64,000 bases of DNA, taken from positions 1 to 64,000 of the forward strand of contig NZ_JBFAPP010000025.1 of the NCBI RefSeq assembly GCF_040676775.1, read 5' to 3'. This document shows positions 7,745-15,684 of the stretch, piece by piece. The notes beneath the pieces are model-generated. The model was not told where the DNA came from, searched no databases, and saw only the letters and a list, made by a program, of their open reading frames with translations. The first letter of the stretch is position 1. Each line of letters starts with the position of its first letter. Both the position numbers and the translations under genes were made by a program. Source of the DNA: Micromonospora_G sp040676775. Its GTDB lineage: Bacteria; Actinomycetota; Actinomycetes; Mycobacteriales; Micromonosporaceae.

Positions 7745-10170
7745 TCCGGGAACGGGCCTATCCGGTCGAGCCCTGGCACGTCCGGGAAACCCGCCTCGAT
7801 GTCGACGTGCTGGCCCAGTCGGAATCGGTGTTCGCGCTCGCCAACGGGCACATCGGACTGCGCGGCAACCTGGACGAGGGCGAGCCGCACGGGCTGCCCG
7901 GCACCTATCTCAACTCGTTCTTCGAGCTGCGGCCGCTGCCGTACGCCGAGGCCGGTTACGGCTTCCCCGAGTCCGGGCAGACCATCGTCAACGTCACCAA
8001 CGGCAAGCTGATCCGGCTGCTCGTCGACGACGAACCCTTCGACGTCCGGTACGGCGAGCTGTTCGACCACGAACGGGTGCTCGACCTGCGGGCCGGCACC
8101 CTGCACCGGGAGGTGCTCTGGCGCTCCCCGGCCGGCAAGCGGGTACGGATCCGCAGCACCCGACTGGTGTCCTTCACCCAGCGCTCGGTGGCGGCGATCC
8201 GGTACGAGGTGGAGCCGGTCGACGAGCCGCTGCGGCTGATCGTGCAGTCGGAACTGGTCGCCAACGAGGTGCTGCCGGCGCAGAGCAAGGATCCGCGGGT
8301 CGCGGCGGTGCTGGAGTCGCCGCTGCAGTCCGAGGAGCACCTGGCCCTGGAGGACGGGGGTCTGCTGGTCCACACCACCCGGGCCAGCGGGCTGCGGCTG
8401 GCCGCGGCGATGGGTCACGAACTGGAGGCTCCGGCCCGTACCACCCTGAGCACCGAGACCTTCGACGACTGGGCCAGGACCACCATCACCTGCGTACTCC
8501 AGCCGGGTGAGCGGATCCGGCTGGACAAGTACGTCGCGTACGGCTGGTCCAGCGAGCGGTCCCGACCCGCCCTGCGGGACCAGGTGGGCGCCGCGCTGGC
8601 CGGGGCCCGTTTCTCCGGCTGGGACGGGCTCCTCGCCGAGCAGCGCGACTACCTGGACGCCTTCTGGGACACCTCGGACGTACGGGTCGAGGGCGACCCG
8701 GAGGTGCAGCAGGCGGTCCGCTTCGGCCTGTTCCACGTACTCCAGGCGGGTGCGCGGGCCGAGTTGCGCCCGATCGCCGCCAAGGGGCTGACCGGTCCGG
8801 GCTACGACGGGCACGTGTTCTGGGACACCGAGACGTTCGTGCTGCCGGTGCTGACGTACACGCTGCCGTCGGCGGTGGCGTCCGGGCTCCGGTGGCGGCA
8901 CTCGACCCTGCCGATGGCCCAGGAACGGGCCCGGACCCTCGGGCTGAACGGGGCCGCGTTCCCGTGGCGGACCATCCGGGGCCAGGAATGCTCGGCGTAC
9001 TGGCCGGCGGGTACGGCCGCGTTCCACATCGCGGCGGACATCGCCGACGCCGTACGCCGCTACGTGCAGGCCACCGGCGACCAGGACTTCGAGCGCGAGA
9101 TCGGGCTGGAGTTGCTGGTCGAGACGGCCAGGCTGTGGCGTTCGCTCGGGCACCACGACCGGGCCGGCAAGTTCCACCTGGACGGGATGACCGGCCCGGA
9201 CGAGTACACCGCGGTGAAGAGCGACAACGTCTACACCAACCTGATGGCGCAGCGGAACCTGCTCGCCGCCGCCGACGCTGTGTCGAGGCACAGCGACCAC
9301 GCCTGGCGGTTGGGTGTGGACGACGAGGAGACCGCCGCCTGGCGGGACGCGGCGAGCGCAATGCACATCCCGTACGACGAGGAGTTGGGCGTACACCAGC
9401 AGGTGGAGGGCTTCACCCGGCTCCAGGAGTGGGACTTCGCGGGCACGCCGCCGGAGAAGTACCCGCTGCTGCTGAACTACCCGTACTTCGACCTGTACCG
9501 CAAGCAGGTGGTCAAGCAGTCCGACCTGGTGCTCGCGATGCACTGGCGCGGGGACGCGTTCACCCCGGAGGAGAAGTCCCGCAACTTCGCCTACTACGAA
9601 CGCCGTACGGTCCGCGACTCGTCGTTGTCAGCCTGCACCCAGGCGGTCCTCGCGGCCGAAGTCGGGCATCTCGAACTGGCCCACGACTACCTGGGCGAGG
9701 CCGCCCTGATGGACCTGCACGACCTGAACCAGAACACCCGCGACGGGGTGCACGTCGCCTCACTGGCCGGGGCGTGGATCGCGCTCGTCGCCGGCTTCGG
9801 CGGGATGCGCGACCATGGCGACACCCTCTCCTTCGCGCCCCGGTTGCCGAACCGGATCGACCGGTTGGAGTTCTCGCTGGTCTGGCACGGGCACCGGCTC
9901 CGGGTCGACGTACGCGAACGCGAGACGACGTACTCGCTGCGCGACGGCGACCGCAGCGGCGGGGTGGTGGAACTGTTCCACCACGGGGAGAAGGTCCGCG
10001 TTACCTCCGACGAACCGGTGACCAAACCGGTGCCGGAGGCGCGCCCCGCGGGTCCCGCACCGAAGCAGCCGCCCGGCCGTGCCCCGGCCCGCAGGGCCTC
10101 GGTGGCCGAGATCGCCGGCCCGACCGTCAAGTCCGAGGTGGAGCCCCAGCGCCCCCGCGCCCAGAAATAG
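7741..10170 (+). CDS. GH65 disaccharide phosphorylase (maltose/trehalose/kojibiose type)
   Basis: Phosphorolyses an alpha-linked glucose disaccharide to beta-glucose 1-phosphate and glucose. About 809 residues, full length for family GH65. The N-terminal beta-sandwich contains FALANGHIGLRGNLDEG; the (alpha/alpha)6 barrel contains HVFWDTETFVLPV, AAFPWRTIRGQEC and the catalytic motif MTGPDEYTAV, whose glutamate is residue 488, close to the position in characterised maltose phosphorylases. KQSDLVLAM and YYERRTVRDSSLS form the phosphate-binding area. The C-terminus has a roughly 50-residue proline/alanine-rich extension after the domain. Which disaccharide is used cannot be read from sequence alone. 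ATGA overlap with the upstream gene fixes the start. Confidence 0.9.
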   Translation: MIRERAYPVEPWHVRETRLDVDVLAQSESVFALANGHIGLRGNLDEGEPHGLPGTYLNSFFELRPLPYAEAGYGFPESGQTIVNVTNGKLIRLLVDDEPFDVRYGELFDHERVLDLRAGTLHREVLWRSPAGKRVRIRSTRLVSFTQRSVAAIRYEVEPVDEPLRLIVQSELVANEVLPAQSKDPRVAAVLESPLQSEEHLALEDGGLLVHTTRASGLRLAAAMGHELEAPARTTLSTETFDDWARTTITCVLQPGERIRLDKYVAYGWSSERSRPALRDQVGAALAGARFSGWDGLLAEQRDYLDAFWDTSDVRVEGDPEVQQAVRFGLFHVLQAGARAELRPIAAKGLTGPGYDGHVFWDTETFVLPVLTYTLPSAVASGLRWRHSTLPMAQERARTLGLNGAAFPWRTIRGQECSAYWPAGTAAFHIAADIADAVRRYVQATGDQDFEREIGLELLVETARLWRSLGHHDRAGKFHLDGMTGPDEYTAVKSDNVYTNLMAQRNLLAAADAVSRHSDHAWRLGVDDEETAAWRDAASAMHIPYDEELGVHQQVEGFTRLQEWDFAGTPPEKYPLLLNYPYFDLYRKQVVKQSDLVLAMHWRGDAFTPEEKSRNFAYYERRTVRDSSLSACTQAVLAAEVGHLELAHDYLGEAALMDLHDLNQNTRDGVHVASLAGAWIALVAGFGGMRDHGDTLSFAPRLPNRIDRLEFSLVWHGHRLRVDVRERETTYSLRDGDRSGGVVELFHHGEKVRVTSDEPVTKPVPEARPAGPAPKQPPGRAPARRASVAEIAGPTVKSEVEPQRPRAQK

Positions 10171-10187
10171 GTCAGCGGCCGTCCCGG

Positions 10188-11222
10188 TCAGAGCAGGGAC
10201 AGGTGTACGTGGTTGGTGTGGTCGCTGGACGGGTCACCCTTCGCGGAGGAGTACGCCTTCCAACCCGTTGCCGGGAACCAGATCTGCCGGTACCAGATCA
10301 CGTACAGGATGCCGAGCCGCTCGGCGTTGCGGACCAGGAACGCGGCCAGGTTGTTGCCGTACGTCTTGTCGCCGCCGCTGGCGTCCCCGCCGAAGCCGCC
10401 GGCCTTCGCGGAGAAGTCGCAGGCTCGGCCCTTGGGGTGTTCGAACGGCCCGCCGCTGCGGTAACACGAGACGTACCGGGTGAAGCCGAGCCGTTTGGTC
10501 TCGTTCAGCGCGTGCAGCGTGCGCGGGGTGAGGCAGCCGCTGGTGGTCGGGTCGTTCTGGTTGCAGGACTGTGCCGGCAGGGAGCCGTCCCGGTTGCGTG
10601 GTGTGGGTTCCGCGACCGGCGAACTGGCGTTCACGAAGCCTTCGGTCGTGGTGCCGCCGACCTGGGAGAGGGCGCGTTCGGCGGCTTCCTTCTGCTTGGC
10701 CATCACGGCGAGTTGGCGCTGTTCCTCGGCCATCGCGGCGTCGGCCGCCGCCTTTGCCCGGGTGGCCCGGTCGCGCGCCTCGTACAGTTGGCGAAGTTTG
10801 CTGTTGTCGCGCTGCGCGATCAGGTCGAGTCCGCCGGCCCGGTCCATGAAGTCGTCCGGCGAGGCGCTGCCCAGCAACGCGGTCAGCGGTCCGATCCGGC
10901 CGATCCGGTAGGCGCTCACGGCGACCTCTCCGACCTCGGGTGCGAGCTGGTCGAGCTGCGTCTCGATCTGGCGGAGTTCGTCGGCGAGCGCCACCTGGCG
11001 CTTGCGGGCGTTTTCCACTGCGACGCTGGCGGCGGCGTAACCACGCCCGGCCGACTCGAGTACGTCACGTAAGAGGGGGTTGCCGCCCTCGTCTCCGGGT
11101 GCGCTCGGCGAGGAGGGTGCGGCTGCGGCAGGCTCGGTGGCTAGCGCCGCACCGGCCAGCAGACTCACCGCGGTGAGCAGGGTCAGGGCCAGCGAGAACC
11201 GCTGACGCATAGATCTCGTCAT
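10188..11222 (-). CDS. Secreted coiled-coil protein with C-terminal peptidase-like domain
   Basis: Exported cell-wall-associated protein, 344 residues. A signal peptide (residues 1-35, hydrophobic core LALTLLTAVSLLAGAAL) is followed by a coiled coil (about 55-190) with the pattern seen in wall-hydrolase partners, then a C-terminal domain (about 225-344) with RYVSCYRSGG, GRACDFSA and DHTNHVHLSLL, the signature of actinobacterial proteins resembling M15/LAS-type peptidases (ARB_07466-like). His and Asp candidates for zinc binding are present in GRACDFS and NHVHLS. A clean GGGAGGAA ribosome binding site precedes the ATG. A c-di-AMP riboswitch lies in the leader, as known for other actinobacterial wall hydrolase genes. 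Confidence 0.82.
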   Translation of the reverse strand: MTRSMRQRFSLALTLLTAVSLLAGAALATEPAAAAPSSPSAPGDEGGNPLLRDVLESAGRGYAAASVAVENARKRQVALADELRQIETQLDQLAPEVGEVAVSAYRIGRIGPLTALLGSASPDDFMDRAGGLDLIAQRDNSKLRQLYEARDRATRAKAAADAAMAEEQRQLAVMAKQKEAAERALSQVGGTTTEGFVNASSPVAEPTPRNRDGSLPAQSCNQNDPTTSGCLTPRTLHALNETKRLGFTRYVSCYRSGGPFEHPKGRACDFSAKAGGFGGDASGGDKTYGNNLAAFLVRNAERLGILYVIWYRQIWFPATGWKAYSSAKGDPSSDHTNHVHLSLL

Positions 11223-11237
11223 GCACGTTCCTCCCGT

Positions 11238-11352
11238 CGGCCGCCGACCGGGTTAGCTGACGGGTTCGGGACGGAACAGGCCCTACCGCATGTGCGGACT
11301 CACCCCGACTACCTGGTTCCCCGGCTCGCACAAGGCGATTGGGCGGCGGTCG
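11238..11352 (-). ncRNA. Cyclic di-AMP (ydaO/yuaA) riboswitch
   Basis: Read on the minus strand, the leader of the secreted hydrolase gene contains the conserved ydaO blocks in order: GAGCCGGGGAACCAGGTA (about 11313-11330), GGGGTGAGTCC, GCGGTAGGG, and CGAACCCGTCAGCTAACCC, closed by a pairing between CCGCCG near 11345 and CGGCGG near 11241. This class binds c-di-AMP and in actinobacteria sits ahead of wall hydrolase and resuscitation-factor genes, usually turning expression off when ligand is high. It ends about 15 bases before the start codon. Boundaries are approximate. Confidence 0.92.
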
Positions 11353-11471
11353 TCGCCGACAGCAGAGGGGGTACCACCGGGTCGGAACCGAGGGTGACAT
11401 TACCGGATCAGATGGACTTAGTACCTGATTTCACGGTCGCTACCGGTAATTTTTCCTGCTAGGCGTACGTG

Positions 11472-11506
11472 CCCCGACGGGCCTCGGTGAGGAGTGCCCG
11501 TCGGGG
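11472..11506 (-). terminator. Hairpin terminator after the 64-residue gene
   Basis: CCCCGACGGG (11472-11481) pairs perfectly with CCCGTCGGGG (11497-11506) around a 15-base loop, 21 bp downstream of the stop of the minus-strand small gene. No U-run follows, which is common in actinobacteria. Confidence 0.6.
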
Positions 11507-11527
11507 TTCGTCGGAGTACCCGGTCAG

Positions 11528-11722
11528 TTAGCGGCGGTCCCCGGTGGAGGGGACACCCGAAGGGTCGTGCGGTGTCACCCGGCGCGGGTCGTCCGAGGCC
11601 CGTGCCTGTGCCGCCTCGTCCGCCCAGTCCCGCCGCGCGCCCTCGCGCTTGTCGCGTTTGTCCCTCGGCGGGCTGGTGCCGGCTCGACCGGACTCCGACT
11701 TAGCGGATTTGTGGTGGGTCAT
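11528..11722 (-). CDS. Small, highly charged hypothetical protein
   Basis: 64 residues, dominated by Arg, Lys, Asp and Ser with no hydrophobic core, so probably disordered. The ATG is preceded at five bases by GAGGA and the gene is followed by a strong hairpin, both supporting expression. It lies alone between the riboswitch region and the divergent hydrolase gene. No function recognised. Confidence 0.55.
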   Translation of the reverse strand: MTHHKSAKSESGRAGTSPPRDKRDKREGARRDWADEAAQARASDDPRRVTPHDPSGVPSTGDRR

Positions 11723-11886
11723 GGCATCCTCACGATCGCCTCAGCGCGGGCCGCTGCCGCGGCCGCCGTTGGTCTTCCTGCCTGACCCGGTTCGCCTTCC
11801 CGACCGGCAAGCCGGCAAACGGGGATTGCCCGCCCGCCGCCGGGTTGTTCCAGGCACGCGCGGGTACCGGACAGCGGGTGGAGACA

Positions 11887-12549
11887 GTGACGACCGAGAC
11901 CACGATCTGGGCCGGGGAGGTGCAGCTCACCGCCGACCTGGTCACCCCCACCGAGGGGACGGTCGGGGTGGTGCTGTTCGCGCACGGCAGCGGCAGTTCC
12001 CGGCGCAGCCCGCGCAACGTCGCGGTGGCCCGGGTCCTCAACCAGCGAGCCCTGGCAACCGTGCTGGTGGACCTGCTCACGCCCGAGGAGGAGCAGGCCG
12101 ACGAGGAGACCGCGGAGCTTCGCTTCGACATCCCTATGCTCGCCGGCCGACTGGTGGGCGTGATCGACTGGCTGCGTGCCGAGCCCGACACGGCTGCCCT
12201 GCCGATCGGGCTGTTCGGCGCGAGCACGGGTGCGGCGGCGGCTCTGGTAGCCGCAGCCGAGCGGCCGGAGCACGTACCGGCCGTCGTCTCCCGCGGCGGC
12301 CGCGCGGACCTTGCGGGTCCAGCCCTTTCCCGCGTACGGGCGGCGACGTTGCTGCTGGTCGGCGGTCGGGACGAACAGGTGATCCAGTTCAACCAGCAGG
12401 CCCGCGACGCGCTCGGCGGGGAGGTGGAACTGCGGATCATTCCCGACGCGACCCACCTGTTCCCGGAGCCCGGAGCGCTGGAGCAGGTCGCCGACCAGGC
12501 CGCTGGCTGGTTCGCCGACCGCCTGCCCAGCTTCGGCGCCGCACCCTGA
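11887..12549 (+). CDS. Alpha/beta hydrolase (dienelactone hydrolase-like)
   Basis: Cytoplasmic hydrolase of about 220 residues. VLFAHGSGSSRRS gives the oxyanion strand and loop, LFGASTGAAAAL the nucleophile elbow (Gly-x-Ser-x-Gly), VGGRDEQV the catalytic Asp and PDATHLFPEPG the catalytic His. This set is typical of small alpha/beta hydrolases sometimes annotated as phosphoribosyltransferase-associated or dienelactone hydrolases. Starts at 11845, 11878 and 11887 are possible; GGTGGAG just upstream favours the GTG at 11887. Substrate unknown. Confidence 0.8.
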   Translation: MTTETTIWAGEVQLTADLVTPTEGTVGVVLFAHGSGSSRRSPRNVAVARVLNQRALATVLVDLLTPEEEQADEETAELRFDIPMLAGRLVGVIDWLRAEPDTAALPIGLFGASTGAAAALVAAAERPEHVPAVVSRGGRADLAGPALSRVRAATLLLVGGRDEQVIQFNQQARDALGGEVELRIIPDATHLFPEPGALEQVADQAAGWFADRLPSFGAAP

Positions 12550-12625
12550 CCGGTGCCTCGGTCCGTGCCCCGTCCCGCCGCCGCCCGGCCCGTTCGTCAG
12601 CGGGATTGGCGGGTAACCCGCTGGC

Positions 12626-13258
12626 ATGCACATCGGAATCATCGGCGCAGGAAACGTTGGTGGAACGCTCGCCCGTCGTCTCGCCGCGGCGGGCCACGAG
12701 ATCGCGATCGCGAACGCGAGCGGCCCACAGAAGATGCAGGACCTCATGGGCGATCTCGGACACCGGGCCCATGCGGTGCCTCCGTCGGAGGCGGCACGCT
12801 TCGGCGACGTGGTGATCGTCGCCGTGCCGTTCGGCCGGTACAACGAACTGCCCACGGCGGAGTTCAAGGGCAAGACCGTCATGGACACCGGGAACTACAC
12901 ACCGGAGCGGGACGGGAACATTCCCGAGTTGGACGAGGACAGGACCACCTCCAGCGAGATGGTGCAGCAGCACCTGCGGGGCGCGCACGTGGTCAAGGCG
13001 TTCAACACCCTGCACGCCGAGGACATGCGCGACCACGCCCGTCAGTCCTCGGCCCAGGAGCGGTACGGCATCCCCATGTCCGGCGACGATCCGCAGGCCA
13101 AACGGGCCGTCGCGGATCTGGTCGAGGAACTCGGCTTCCAGCCGGTGGATGCCGGCGATCTCGCGACGGGTGGGCGTAAGCAGCAGCCGGGCGGCGTGAC
13201 CTACGACGCCGATTTCACCGCCGACGAGCTGGTGGAGGCGCTGCGCCTGGACTCCTGA
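12626..13258 (+). CDS. NAD(P)-binding reductase, F420:NADP oxidoreductase-like
   Basis: 210 residues with an N-terminal Rossmann fold (IGIIGAGNVGGTLARRL) and the second-strand end IAIANASGPQ, which lacks an acidic residue and so suits NADP. DVVIVAVPFGRY, VMDTGNYT and HVVKAFNTLHAEDM match proteins related to the coenzyme F420-dependent NADP reductase family, also annotated as NADPH-dependent F420 reductase or predicted dinucleotide-binding enzymes. Actinobacteria make F420, so that role is plausible; the sequence does not prove F420 binding. Confidence 0.8.
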   Translation: MHIGIIGAGNVGGTLARRLAAAGHEIAIANASGPQKMQDLMGDLGHRAHAVPPSEAARFGDVVIVAVPFGRYNELPTAEFKGKTVMDTGNYTPERDGNIPELDEDRTTSSEMVQQHLRGAHVVKAFNTLHAEDMRDHARQSSAQERYGIPMSGDDPQAKRAVADLVEELGFQPVDAGDLATGGRKQQPGGVTYDADFTADELVEALRLDS

Positions 13259-13270
13259 CCATTGTCCGGG

Positions 13271-14440
13271 TTACGCCGGGTCCCGCCCCTGACGCAGCGC
13301 GGTGACCGTGTCGACCACCCGGTACACCACCGCGGTCACCGGCACCGCCACGAAGGCACCGGCGATCCCGCCGAAGAGCGTGCCCGCGGTCACCGCCACC
13401 AGGATCACCACCGGGTGCAGGCGTACCTGCCGTTTCATGATCAGTGGTTCGAGCAGGTTGCCTTCGGTCTGCTGTACGGCGATCACCGCCAGCAGGGCGA
13501 GCAGGGCGGTGGTCGGACCCTTGGCCGCGAGCGCGACCAGCACCGCGACGCTGCCGGCGACCGTGGCACCGATGATCGGGATGAACCCGCCGAGAAAGGT
13601 GACCACCGCCAGCGGAAAGGCGAGCGGGACTCCGAGCAGGACCAGCGCCAGCCCGATGCCGATGCCGTCGATCGCCGCGATCGCCACCGTGCCCCGCGTG
13701 TACGCGCTGAGCGTGTGCCAGCCGTTGCGACCCGCCTGGACGAACGCCGGCCTGGACCGGTCGGAGACCCGGCTCAGCACCCAGTGCCACATCGGCCGCC
13801 CGTCCTTGAGCAGGAAGAACAGCAGTACGAAAATCAGCAGTACGGCACCGGCCACCTCGGCTGCCGTACGGGCTCCGGCCACCGGGTCCGGTGTCGATTT
13901 ACGCAGCCCGTCGGTCGCCTGCTTGGTCCACCGGTCCAGTTGCTCCGGGCTGACCGGCAGCGAACCGGTGATGAAGTCCCTGGTCCGGTCCAGCCCTTCG
14001 TCCAGTTGCTTGCTCAGGCTGGAGAACTGGTCGGCCGTCAGCGTCCACACCAGGTACGCGGCTCCGCCGATCACCGCCAACAGCAGGAACAGGGAGATGA
14101 GTGCGGCCAGCGCCGGGGGCAGGCGCAACCGGCGCAGCCGTACGGCCAGCGGGTCGAGCATGGCGGCCAGGAAGAGGGTCGCGGCGAGCGCGATGGTCAG
14201 CGGCGCGAGCCGGGAGGCGAGGGTGGCGAGCAGGTAGACCCCGCCCGCGATGATCAGCAGGCAGGCACTCCACACCACCGACCAGCGCAGGAACCAGGGC
14301 AGGCTGTCCCAGGTGCTGTGCACCCGTTGCTGGGCACCCTGGATCCGTTCGAGCCTGCCGTGCAGCGGCGCCTCCGGCTCCGGCGCCGCCGGGCCCGCCC
14401 CGACGGCGTCCGGATCGGGTGCCGCGGTGCCGTCAGACAC
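13271..14440 (-). CDS. AI-2E family (PerM/YdiK-like) transporter
   Basis: 389-residue inner membrane protein with about eight hydrophobic segments: a pair near residues 50-90, one near 125-150, a soluble stretch with amphipathic helices (about 155-215), then a block near 218-370 ending VTAVVYRVVDTVTALR. The C-terminal motif FLGGFIPIIGATVAGSVAV is characteristic of the AI-2E transporter superfamily, whose members export small molecules or act as ion/proton antiporters; the AI-2 substrate name is not general. The GTG start has GAGGGG seven bases upstream. Converges with the F420 reductase-like gene. Confidence 0.88.
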   Translation of the reverse strand: MSDGTAAPDPDAVGAGPAAPEPEAPLHGRLERIQGAQQRVHSTWDSLPWFLRWSVVWSACLLIIAGGVYLLATLASRLAPLTIALAATLFLAAMLDPLAVRLRRLRLPPALAALISLFLLLAVIGGAAYLVWTLTADQFSSLSKQLDEGLDRTRDFITGSLPVSPEQLDRWTKQATDGLRKSTPDPVAGARTAAEVAGAVLLIFVLLFFLLKDGRPMWHWVLSRVSDRSRPAFVQAGRNGWHTLSAYTRGTVAIAAIDGIGIGLALVLLGVPLAFPLAVVTFLGGFIPIIGATVAGSVAVLVALAAKGPTTALLALLAVIAVQQTEGNLLEPLIMKRQVRLHPVVILVAVTAGTLFGGIAGAFVAVPVTAVVYRVVDTVTALRQGRDPA

Positions 14441-14618
14441 GGTCGGCCCCTCGCTCGCTCGCCATGGTCACGGTGACCCCTCTCGATGTCGGCGGAGGGG
14501 CATTACCCGGTCAGGGGTGTGTCGACACGTCTGGGCGGGGCGTCCAGAAGCCTACGCGATGAGGCGATAGCTCCGGGTTTCGTCTTGAATATCGCTCTGG
14601 CCGTTGACCAGGACAGGC

Positions 14619-14653
14619 GGCTGGGGCTCCCGCGTGGCGCGGGAGCCCCAGCC
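14619..14653 (-). terminator. Strong hairpin terminator of the DUF1996 gene
   Basis: Two perfect 16-bp arms (14619-14634 and 14638-14653, GGCTGGGGCTCCCGCG and its complement) with a 3-base loop, 30 bp past the stop of the minus-strand DUF1996 gene. It is the most stable simple hairpin I saw in the window. Confidence 0.85.
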
Positions 14654-14683
14654 TGGTTCGAGTCGGTTCAGGGTCGAGTCGGT

Positions 14684-15568
14684 TCAGGGACGGCCGTCGG
14701 CCCCGCACTTGATGATCGGCCGGATGCAGTCCTGCACCCGGCGTGCCATCTCGGCCTCGGGCCAGGCGTTGAAGAAGTCCCCGTGCATGGTGTAGCCGGC
14801 GCCGGAGGCGAGCCGGAACCGGGCCGGGTCACCGTTGGCCGGGTATCGCAGCACCTGGCGCAGCTTCGGGACCGGCACCGGGTGGGTGCTCGGGCAGCCA
14901 CCGTTGACCGGGTACGCCATGTGGCTCTTGTGATCGGGTGAGTCGAGGTCCACGCCGTTCCAGCACTGCGGGAAGTCCAGATACGACTCGATCATGCTGC
15001 CGGCGGGACAATTCACGAAGTCCTTCGACGCACCCACCTCGCCGTGGTGCAGGCAGGACCAGCGGGAGTTGGTGGAATCGTCCGGCGCGGTCGCACGCGC
15101 GTTTCCGGCCACGATCCGCAGCCCGAGCGGCAGCGGCTGGATCTGCGCGATCACGTCGTCGCGTACGCCCTCGCCGAGGTAGTAGAACGTGGTGATCTCG
15201 GGCTCGACCGGCTGGTCACTGACGTACAGGGTCGGCACCCAGTACGACGACTTGTCCACCGCCGGGTTGCAGTTGCTGTTCGCGTTGAGCAGGTCGGGCA
15301 GTTCGGTGTGGGCGTTGGTGGCCTCGCTGCCGAAGAAGCTGTGCATGTGCGAGGCGCCGGGCAGGCCGGGGAAGACGATCGGGTCGTCGGGCAGCCGGTG
15401 GCTGAACGGGCAGTCGGCGAGGAACTCCGCCACCCTGACCGGTTCGGCGGCGGCATCGGCCTTCGACACGGCGGCGGTGAGGTAGCTGCCCAGCAGCGCG
15501 ACCAGGGCAGCGAAGAGCAGGGCCAGGCGCAGTCGTGGCCGGGTGACGAGAGCGGATCTCCGGTGCAT
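14684..15568 (-). CDS. Secreted DUF1996 domain protein
   Basis: Exported protein of about 294 residues. Signal peptide at 1-40 (LRLALLFAALVALLGSYLTAA, cleavage after the alanines), then one DUF1996 domain with CPFSHRLPDDPIVFPG, GASHMHSFFG, SSYWVPTLY, CLHHGE and PQCWNGVDLDSPDHKSHMAYP. DUF1996 is common in fungi and actinobacteria, usually secreted and associated with polysaccharide-degrading loci; its activity is not established. Six cysteines suggest disulphides. AAGGAG lies seven bases before the ATG. It follows the GH16 gene by 116 bp on the same strand and could share its promoter. Confidence 0.88.
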   Translation of the reverse strand: MHRRSALVTRPRLRLALLFAALVALLGSYLTAAVSKADAAAEPVRVAEFLADCPFSHRLPDDPIVFPGLPGASHMHSFFGSEATNAHTELPDLLNANSNCNPAVDKSSYWVPTLYVSDQPVEPEITTFYYLGEGVRDDVIAQIQPLPLGLRIVAGNARATAPDDSTNSRWSCLHHGEVGASKDFVNCPAGSMIESYLDFPQCWNGVDLDSPDHKSHMAYPVNGGCPSTHPVPVPKLRQVLRYPANGDPARFRLASGAGYTMHGDFFNAWPEAEMARRVQDCIRPIIKCGADGRP

Positions 15569-15684
15569 ACGGAAACTCCTTGGGGGCTCACGGGTGGGGG
15601 AGCACGTGCGGTGGAGTGCCGGGGCGTCGAGGGGGACGCCCGCGGGGACCGGCCGGGGTGACCGGCCCCCGAAGCGCGGGACGG

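Noticed and set aside
7162..9543. Long open frame on the minus strand opposite the GH65 gene
   Set aside because: The plus-strand GH65 protein is full length with all family motifs; the antisense product has biased composition and no family resemblance. High GC opens such shadow frames.
8892..11072. Plus-strand open frame crossing the GH65 end and the secreted hydrolase gene
   Set aside because: Overlaps two well supported genes in other frames and encodes Arg/Pro-rich low-complexity sequence.
15622..15641. GGGCGTC/GACGCCC hairpin between the GH16 and DUF1996 genes
   Set aside because: Only 7 bp with a G-rich loop; in such GC-rich DNA this is near chance, and it may not separate the two transcripts.
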